The notes under the pieces are model-generated. The model was not told the origin of the DNA. It saw only the letters and a list, made by a program, of their open reading frames with translations, and did not search any database. A DNA stretch of 9,733 nucleotides, taken from the NCBI GenBank assembly GCA_900553115.1, contig USCF01000025.1:1-9733 (forward strand). Direction: 5' to 3'. How positions within the stretch are numbered: position 1 is the stretch's first letter; the number at the start of each line of letters is the position of its first letter. Shown one piece after another: positions 5,569 through 9,733 of this stretch. The DNA comes from an uncultured Alphaproteobacteria bacterium (lineage in GTDB: Bacteria > Pseudomonadota > Alphaproteobacteria > RF32 > CAG-239). The position numbers and the translations under genes were made by a program.

Positions 5569-7266
5569 CTATTTTGCTCCGCTGTATTTTTGCTGTAATT
5601 CAGCAGCTTTTTCCGGAGTAATACGTTCAAATAGAGCTTCTCCAGCCTCAAATTTGTGACCGGCTTTAAGAGCAGACATTTCTTTTTCAACGCTAAAATC
5701 TTTCAACGACGGCATATCTTTAGAAGTCAAACCGAATTTAGCCATAATTTTTTCGGCTGTATCCGGCATAAACGGCGCACTCAATATAGCATAAATGCGA
5801 ACCAAATTCAAACACAAACGCAAAATAGTGGCGGCGCGGATTTCGTCTTCTTTGATTACCATCCACGGTTCTGTGGTAGAAATATAGTTATTGCCTTCAA
5901 CCCAAATAGCACGCAATTCAGCAGCGGCCTTACGGAATTCCATTTCGTTTAAATATTTAAAGTAGTCTTGAACACGGCTCTGCAAAACTTTAATCAGCTC
6001 TTTATCTTCGGCTTGCAATTCTCCGCCTTCCGGAATTTGCGCGCCCAGTTTAGAGGCTGTCATTTTCATCACGCGCTGCGCAAAGTTACCTAAAACCCCG
6101 TTCAAATCTTTGTTTACCGTATTTACAAAACTTTCAAAGGTAAAAGATGAATCCGAGCTTTCTGGAGCGTTGGCCATCAGCCAATAACGCCAGTAGTCGG
6201 CAGGAAACTCTTTAACCGCGTCTTCGGCAAACACGCCGCGATGCTCGGATTTAGAGAATTTTCCGCCTTCAAAAGTCAAATAACTAAATCCCTTCAAAAA
6301 GTCCACCTTTGTCCAGTTTTCACCCGTACCAAGCAAAGTTGCCGGAAATGTAATAGAGTGATAAGGCACATTGTCTTTGCCCATAAACTCAACATAGCGC
6401 ACGTCTTTGGCGTCCAGCCACCAATCTTTCCAATTACGTTCCGCCGGATTTTCATCAGACCATTGCTTTGTAATACCGATATAGCCGATTGGCGCGTCAA
6501 ACCACACATAAAATACTTTGTCTTCAAAACCTTCCTTATTAACTGGAAAACCCCATTTCAAATCACGAGTAATGCAGCGCGGTTGCAAACCTTCTTTAAC
6601 CCATTTTTTAGCAATGGAATAAGCCACATCAGGCCAAAAAGCTTCTTTAGTTTTAAGCCATTCCACCAATTTTGTTTCAATTTTCGGCAGGTTCAAAAAC
6701 AAATGCTTAGTTTCACGCACTTCCAAATTTGTGCTGCCGGAAATAGTGCTGCGCGGATTGATTAAATCTGTCGGCTCCAAAACTTTTGTGCAGTTTTCGC
6801 ATTGGTCGCCGCGGGCTTTTTCATAGCCGCAATGCGGGCAAGTACCGGTAATATAACGGTCAGCCAAAAACATTTTATCATCAACCGAATAAACCTGTTT
6901 CATTGTTCTTTCTTCAATAAAACCATTTTTATCCAACTGTGAAAAAATATGATAAGTCATTTCTTTGTTTTGTTCACTGGATGTGCGGCCAAAATAGTCA
7001 AACGACAAATTAAAATCTTTATATGTCTGAATATGGCGTGCATGATATTTGTCGCAATATTCTTCAACCGGCATACCTTCTTTCAAAGCGCCGACTTCGG
7101 AAGCTGTACCATGTTCGTCGTTTCCGCAAATATACAAAACTTCATTACCCAACATTCGCATATAACGGGCATAAACATCAGACGGCAGCAAGCAACCAAC
7201 CATATGGCCGAGGTGCGGAATCCCGTTAATATACGGCAAAGCGGAAGTAATCAAAACTTTTGACAT
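5569..7266 (-). CDS. metG: Methionine-tRNA ligase
   Basis: This 565-residue class I aminoacyl-tRNA synthetase charges tRNA-Met for initiation and elongation. The HIGH motif is HLGH (18-21) within ALPYINGIPHLGH, and the KMSKS motif is KFSKS (336-340). A zinc knuckle in the connective insertion has CPHC (143-146) and CENC (156-159). Methionine-pocket and active-site segments include ICGNDEHGT (46-54) and YVWFDAPIGY (253-262). The alpha-helical anticodon-binding domain follows (about 380-540). There is no C-terminal EMAP/Arc1p-like tRNA-binding extension, unlike the 676-residue E. coli enzyme. The sequence is the zinc-containing, archaeal/E. coli-like form rather than the shorter form common in alphaproteobacteria. 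The ATG at 7266 has an AAGGAG ribosome site 10 bases upstream. It leads a likely operon with the membrane-anchored protein and trkH. Confidence 0.96.
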   Translation of the reverse strand: MSKVLITSALPYINGIPHLGHMVGCLLPSDVYARYMRMLGNEVLYICGNDEHGTASEVGALKEGMPVEEYCDKYHARHIQTYKDFNLSFDYFGRTSSEQNKEMTYHIFSQLDKNGFIEERTMKQVYSVDDKMFLADRYITGTCPHCGYEKARGDQCENCTKVLEPTDLINPRSTISGSTNLEVRETKHLFLNLPKIETKLVEWLKTKEAFWPDVAYSIAKKWVKEGLQPRCITRDLKWGFPVNKEGFEDKVFYVWFDAPIGYIGITKQWSDENPAERNWKDWWLDAKDVRYVEFMGKDNVPYHSITFPATLLGTGENWTKVDFLKGFSYLTFEGGKFSKSEHRGVFAEDAVKEFPADYWRYWLMANAPESSDSSFTFESFVNTVNKDLNGVLGNFAQRVMKMTASKLGAQIPEGGELQAEDKELIKVLQSRVQDYFKYLNEMEFRKAAAELRAIWVEGNNYISTTEPWMVIKEDEIRAATILRLCLNLVRIYAILSAPFMPDTAEKIMAKFGLTSKDMPSLKDFSVEKEMSALKAGHKFEAGEALFERITPEKAAELQQKYSGAK

Positions 7267-7309
7267 ATTTACATTTCTCCTTAAAAGACATACAATAACA
7301 ATTGTTTGG

Positions 7310-7337
7310 AGTTTACTCTATTTTGCTAAAATCTCAA
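7310..7337 (-). promoter_or_regulatory. Candidate promoter for metG
   Basis: On the minus strand TTGAGA (7337-7332, 5 of 6 for -35) and TAAACT (7315-7310, 4 of 6 for -10) are 16 bases apart. It lies between the terminator of the upstream gene and the metG start, where a promoter is needed. The predicted leader is about 37 bases and carries the AAGGAG ribosome site. Confidence 0.4.
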
Positions 7338-7378
7338 GCAAAAAGACAAGATACGCTATTATTTTTTAGTTGGTTTTA

Positions 7379-7419
7379 ATTATCAAAAGATGAAAAACAT
7401 ATTTTTAGGATTTGATAAT
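7379..7419. repeat. 9-base inverted repeat upstream of metG
   Basis: ATTATCAAA (7379-7387) and TTTGATAAT (7411-7419) are perfect inverted copies around a 23-base centre. They sit upstream of the candidate metG promoter and downstream of the intrinsic terminator. The arms are AT-rich and make only a weak RNA hairpin, so a protein-binding site is a possibility; it may also be chance. Confidence 0.35.
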
Positions 7420-7424
7420 AACTC

Positions 7425-7457
7425 AAAAAATAAAAAAGGAGGCTGTTGCACCTCCTT
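7425..7457 (-). terminator. Intrinsic terminator after the CxxC membrane protein
   Basis: Read on the minus strand, AAGGAGG (7457-7451) pairs perfectly with CCTCCTT (7442-7436) across an 8-base loop, followed by a T-rich run broken by one A (down to about 7426). It begins 8 bases after the stop codon of the membrane protein gene and separates it from metG. Confidence 0.85.
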
Positions 7458-7464
7458 AAGACTA

Positions 7465-8055
7465 TTACTTACTAAAATCATAAATATCCGAACCGTCATC
7501 AGGTAAAGCCGGAGCGCTGTTTTCCTCAGCCGCTGTCGTTGGTAACGGCTTGCAAACTTCAAAATAGTTTACGGCATAACTGGTCAAAGCCAAAGCAGCT
7601 ATCGGCAGCACCACTTTTTCAAACGGAAAATGTGCGTGACCGCCGTTTTTGGCTTTCATCCATTGATAAAACACCGAACTATATGTCAATACAGCCGCGC
7701 CTAACAAAGTGCAAAACAAAAACGGATCCAAATAAAAAACTAAAATCGGTTTTGGCGTATAAACCAAGTCTTTTATATAAACACCAGCAATCATAGAAAT
7801 TGACAAGACTATCAAAAGCGGATTGCGAAAAGCAAAGTTCCAGCCCTTTTTATCACACCACAAAATTGTCCAATAACCAATGAGCATCAACAAAGCTCCA
7901 GCCCAAACAGCAATCACGCTGTCATCAACACCCAAATTGCGAGCCACCTCTAAGCCAACAGCCACGCCAACCGTACAAACAGCGCAAGCCGGATTTGCAT
8001 AACTAGGCAAAGCATAAAACAAAGCGGCAACTATTGCCAAACTAAAAATCAGCAT
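7465..8055 (-). CDS. Unknown membrane protein with signal-like N-terminus and CxxC motif
   Basis: I do not recognise a named function. The 196-residue protein has a hydrophobic N-terminus (about 2-18) ending near SYANPACAVC, either a cleaved signal peptide or a first membrane helix. A CxxC (C24, C27) follows at once. Three or four more hydrophobic segments follow at about 48-66, 79-96, 105-128 and 147-165. Between the first two are a tryptophan-rich turn and C67; a charged, acidic tail (about 172-196) ends the protein. The segment NPACAVCTVGVAVGLEVARNLGVDD resembles a family of uncharacterised membrane proteins with NP-C-xx-C near the N-terminus seen in diverse bacteria and archaea, but I recall no assigned role. 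Possible uses of the cysteines are metal binding or disulfide exchange; this is speculation. An AAGGAG ribosome site lies 6 bases before the ATG. It appears to be transcribed alone, with its own promoter and a strong terminator. Confidence 0.8.
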   Translation of the reverse strand: MLIFSLAIVAALFYALPSYANPACAVCTVGVAVGLEVARNLGVDDSVIAVWAGALLMLIGYWTILWCDKKGWNFAFRNPLLIVLSISMIAGVYIKDLVYTPKPILVFYLDPFLFCTLLGAAVLTYSSVFYQWMKAKNGGHAHFPFEKVVLPIAALALTSYAVNYFEVCKPLPTTAAEENSAPALPDDGSDIYDFSK

Positions 8056-8079
8056 ATTATTCTCCTTATGTTTTTTCTC

Positions 8080-8107
8080 ACAATACGGAATTTAGCGGAT
8101 AAATCAA
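8080..8107 (-). promoter_or_regulatory. Candidate promoter for the CxxC membrane protein
   Basis: On the minus strand TTGATT (8107-8102) and TATTGT (8085-8080) are 16 bases apart, each with 4 of 6 consensus bases. The site sits between the preceding terminator (8122-8154) and the start codon at 8055, where an independent promoter is expected. Confidence 0.35.
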
Positions 8108-8121
8108 CATATTTTTACACA

Positions 8122-8154
8122 AACAAGATAAAACCGCCGATAAAACATCGGCGG
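8122..8154 (-). terminator. Intrinsic terminator after the small basic protein
   Basis: On the minus strand CCGCCGAT (8154-8147) pairs perfectly with ATCGGCGG (8141-8134) across the 5-base loop GTTTT, followed by TTTTATCTTGTTT. The GC-rich stem and T-run make this the strongest intrinsic terminator in the window. It lies about 30 bases after the stop codon at 8185. Confidence 0.88.
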
Positions 8155-8184
8155 CAAAGGAGAAACAAAAGAAATAAAATATAA

Positions 8185-8574
8185 TCATTCATTAACAGCC
8201 ATACGGCGGCGCGCAGCCAACAATGCTGTTTTTGCATTATTGTTATCATATTCTGCCGGATATTTTTTCTTAAAATCTTCTTTAAATTTTTTAGGAGATC
8301 CAAACTCTTCTTGACGATAAGTATTGACAATCATCGCCAGCATTCCATCAGTCGAAACATCTTTGCCAGCCATAGCGTTAAATTTAGCAATAGAGGCATT
8401 CAGTTTAACCGCCGATTCACTATCCGGTAAATTGCGGTTTTTCAACCCGCGCTTAGAATGAGAGCGTTTTATGACCCCGCTAGCCAAATCTAAAAGTCTA
8501 TTTTTATCTTTTGCAGCATTTTCAAGCAATTTTATAAATTGCTGACCGACAGTAATCTTCTTTTTTTCAGGCAT
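8185..8574 (-). CDS. Small basic protein of unknown function
   Basis: I do not recognise this 129-residue protein. It is soluble by composition, rich in lysine and arginine, with no signal peptide, membrane segment or cysteine. It appears mostly helical, with a basic patch around GVIKRSHSKRGLKNRN (33-48), a middle stretch SAVKLNASIAKFNAMAG (54-70), and a charged C-terminal part SPKKFKEDFKKKYPAEYDNNNAKTALLAARRRMAVNE (93-129). The basic character could suit nucleic-acid binding, but no known domain is evident. The case for a real gene is good: a strong GGAGGTG ribosome site 6 bases before the ATG, a perfect -10 TATAAT upstream, and a strong terminator downstream. It occupies the place after ispA where dxs is often found. 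Confidence 0.72.
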   Translation of the reverse strand: MPEKKKITVGQQFIKLLENAAKDKNRLLDLASGVIKRSHSKRGLKNRNLPDSESAVKLNASIAKFNAMAGKDVSTDGMLAMIVNTYRQEEFGSPKKFKEDFKKKYPAEYDNNNAKTALLAARRRMAVNE

Positions 8575-8594
8575 AACACACCTCCGTTTTCATA

Positions 8595-8641
8595 ATTATA
8601 TTTTATGCTTTCAGCATACCATAAAAACAAGGGGCGCGCAA
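8595..8641 (-). promoter_or_regulatory. Candidate promoter region for the small basic protein
   Basis: The minus strand has a perfect TATAAT (8600-8595) without a good -35 at standard spacing. A second candidate pairs TTGCGC (8641-8636) with TATGCT (8618-8613) at the ideal 17 bases. Either would give a short leader containing the GGAGGTG ribosome site. The TATGCT is also one arm of a small TATGCT/AGCATA inverted repeat (8604-8618). Confidence 0.35.
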
Positions 8642-8650
8642 CAGATTTTT

Positions 8651-9547
8651 TTAGTGGTTGCGTTCAATAATAAAACGGGCAAGTTCTTGTAAAATTTCGG
8701 CTTTATTACCAAAAATTTTCACAGCCTCCATTGCTTCAAGAGTGAGCTTTTCTGCTATTTTTTTTGCCTCGGCAACTCCAAAGCGGCTGACAATGGTGAA
8801 TTTGTTTTGCGCCTCATCTTTGTGCAGAGTCTTTCCCATCAAATTTTGGTCGCCTTCGCGGTCTAGAATATCATCGCTGATTTGAAAAGTTTGCCCAATT
8901 TTACGAGAATAGCAAACCAAGGCTTGACGCTGTTCCAACGGCGCTTTGCCCAAAACCGCGCCCGCCTCGCAAGCATAACGCAGCAAGCGTCCGGTTTTCA
9001 TTTCTTCCAAACGCGCGATAATATCTTCATCGCCATCGGCAGTTCCCGCGGATTCGGCGTATAAATCCAAAGTCTGACCGGCAATCATACCGCCAAAAGC
9101 ACCTGCTGCATCCGAAAGCAGCTGCACTAAAGTCAAACGAACTTCCGGACGAATCTCTAAAGCCGTAGACAACACTCTGAAAGCGTGGGTTAAAAGCCCG
9201 TCACCCGCCAAAATAGCAGTTGCCTCATCAAATTTTTTATGGCATGTAGGTTTGCCGCGCCGCAAATCGTCATTATCCATTGCCGGCAAATCATCGTGTA
9301 TCAGAGAATAAGTATGCAGCATTTCCAAAGACACAGCCGCCGGCAGACAGGTTTTATAATCCACATCAAACAAAGCCGCGCATTGACACAGCAAAAACGG
9401 ACGCAAGCGCTTGCCGCCATTCATCAGCGAATAACTCATTGCTTCAACAACACGTTTTTCAACCCCGTTCGGCACAGGTAAATATTCCGGCAAATCAGCA
9501 TTAAACTTTGCCGAAAATTCACTTAAACTTTGTTTGACATTTACCAT
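8651..9547 (-). CDS. ispA: Farnesyl diphosphate synthase (polyprenyl synthetase, IspA)
   Basis: This 298-residue cytoplasmic enzyme condenses isopentenyl diphosphate with dimethylallyl and geranyl diphosphate to make farnesyl diphosphate, precursor of undecaprenyl phosphate, quinone side chains and related isoprenoids. The motifs are in order: GGKRLRP (44-50) for substrate phosphate binding; the first aspartate-rich motif DDLPAMDNDD (85-94), with the two-residue insertion typical of bacterial farnesyl synthases; KTG (184-186); and the second aspartate-rich motif DDILD (225-229). HTYSLIHDD (78-86) places Y80 and S81 just before the first motif, as in short-chain IspA enzymes. The length matches E. 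coli IspA (299). The ATG overlaps the xseB stop (TAATG), so the two are translationally coupled; a GGTGGAGG ribosome site lies inside xseB. A weak CGCAAC/GTTGCG stem surrounds the stop codon. A geranyl diphosphate product cannot be excluded. Confidence 0.94.
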   Translation of the reverse strand: MVNVKQSLSEFSAKFNADLPEYLPVPNGVEKRVVEAMSYSLMNGGKRLRPFLLCQCAALFDVDYKTCLPAAVSLEMLHTYSLIHDDLPAMDNDDLRRGKPTCHKKFDEATAILAGDGLLTHAFRVLSTALEIRPEVRLTLVQLLSDAAGAFGGMIAGQTLDLYAESAGTADGDEDIIARLEEMKTGRLLRYACEAGAVLGKAPLEQRQALVCYSRKIGQTFQISDDILDREGDQNLMGKTLHKDEAQNKFTIVSRFGVAEAKKIAEKLTLEAMEAVKIFGNKAEILQELARFIIERNH

Positions 9548-9733
9548 TATTCCTCCACCTTATCCAAAGGTTCGGTAGAAACAACGCCTTCCGGCGAAAC
9601 ATTGATTTTTTCAATTTTCAACTGCGCCGCTTTGAGCTTTTCTTCACAAAATTTTTTTAAAGCCGTAGCTTTTTCATAGGCTTCCACCGCATCGTCAAGT
9701 TTGATTTTTCCGCCTTCGAGCTCTCGCACAATA
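9547..9733 (-). CDS. xseB: Exodeoxyribonuclease VII small subunit, partial
   Basis: The frame stays open to the right edge of the window, so the N-terminus is missing; the GTG at 9729 is an internal valine, not the start. The visible 61 residues end with the XseB pattern IVRELEGGKIKLDDAVEAYEKATALKKFCEEKLKAAQLKIEKI, covering the two-helix hairpin that is nearly the whole protein, then an acidic tail. XseB combines with the large subunit XseA to form exonuclease VII, which degrades single-stranded DNA to oligonucleotides. Perhaps 20 residues are missing. Its TAA overlaps the ispA ATG by one base, a conserved arrangement in proteobacteria (xseB-ispA, often followed by dxs). Confidence 0.9.
   Translation of the reverse strand, partial: IVRELEGGKIKLDDAVEAYEKATALKKFCEEKLKAAQLKIEKINVSPEGVVSTEPLDKVEE

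Noticed and set aside
6241..6765. Open frame of 174 codons antisense to metG
   Set aside because: A shadow of metG coding sequence; no ribosome site and no family resemblance.
7269..7274. Minimal ATG-TAA start-stop frame between the metG ribosome site and its start codon
   Set aside because: It lies only 2 bases from the AAGGAG, too close for normal initiation; the metG ATG at 7266 has suitable spacing. Likely chance in AT-rich leader sequence.
8637..8662. CGCAAC/GTTGCG stem around the ispA stop as an intrinsic terminator
   Set aside because: Six pairs with a 14-base loop containing the stop codon and no T-run directly after the stem; too weak to call.
9547..9729. GTG at 9729 as the true xseB start
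   Set aside because: The frame remains open to the window edge and the preceding isoleucine fits the XseB motif (IVRELEGG), so the gene is cut by the window boundary.
1..9733. Defence system, prophage, integrative element or CRISPR array
   Set aside because: No regularly spaced repeats, transposase, integrase, phage or nuclease-helicase genes are visible; the content is housekeeping and conserved chromosomal genes.

Overview
This is an AT-rich stretch of bacterial chromosome, most likely from an alphaproteobacterium. Three things point there. The tmRNA gene is circularly permuted (acceptor piece upstream of coding piece) and its reading frame gives the tag ANDNFAPVAVAA, an alphaproteobacterial form. 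The next gene is the alpha-type ClpXP adaptor SspB, followed by the small ribbon-helix-helix protein that often accompanies it. The YbjN-like and SLT-domain proteins near the left end also look most like alphaproteobacterial families. The low GC and compact spacing would fit a host-associated lineage, but that is inference. All genes are chromosomal housekeeping or conserved types. I see no transposase, integrase, phage gene, CRISPR array, rRNA or tRNA.

Layout. Positions 76-552 (+) encode a YbjN-family protein whose end overlaps, tail to tail, an acyl-ACP thioesterase (542-1285, -). The thioesterase lies 11 bases downstream of a secreted SLT-type lytic transglycosylase (1297-1905, -; GTG start). 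A 357-base gap (1906-2262) carries a good minus-strand promoter for that pair, a plus-strand promoter for the tmRNA, and several inverted repeats. The two-piece tmRNA gene ssrA (about 2263-2543, +) is followed at once by sspB (2570-3028, +) and a ribbon-helix-helix protein (3028-3249, +; TAATG overlap). The rest of the window is transcribed leftward. metG (7266-5569), a membrane-anchored protein with a degenerate nuclease-like domain (5551-4682) and a TrkH potassium channel subunit (4668-3232) form a tight run that looks like one operon. Upstream of metG are a CxxC-containing membrane protein (8055-7465) and an unrecognised basic protein (8574-8185), each followed by a clear intrinsic terminator. 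At the right edge are the farnesyl diphosphate synthase ispA (9547-8651) and the partial exonuclease VII small subunit xseB (from 9733 and beyond down to 9547), joined by a TAATG overlap.

How the genes work together. The clearest logic is protein quality control. ssrA encodes the degradation tag added to stalled nascent chains, and sspB encodes the adaptor that carries tagged chains to ClpXP. Here they sit side by side on one strand, about 26 bases apart. The other groups are xseB-ispA (a common pairing that often continues into dxs, which is absent here), the lytic transglycosylase with an acyl-ACP thioesterase (cell wall and fatty acids), and metG with two membrane proteins. I found no wholly new system. 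The best leads are the ssrA-sspB cluster, the probable pseudo-nuclease between metG and trkH, the CxxC membrane protein, and a small leader frame overlapping the lytic transglycosylase start.
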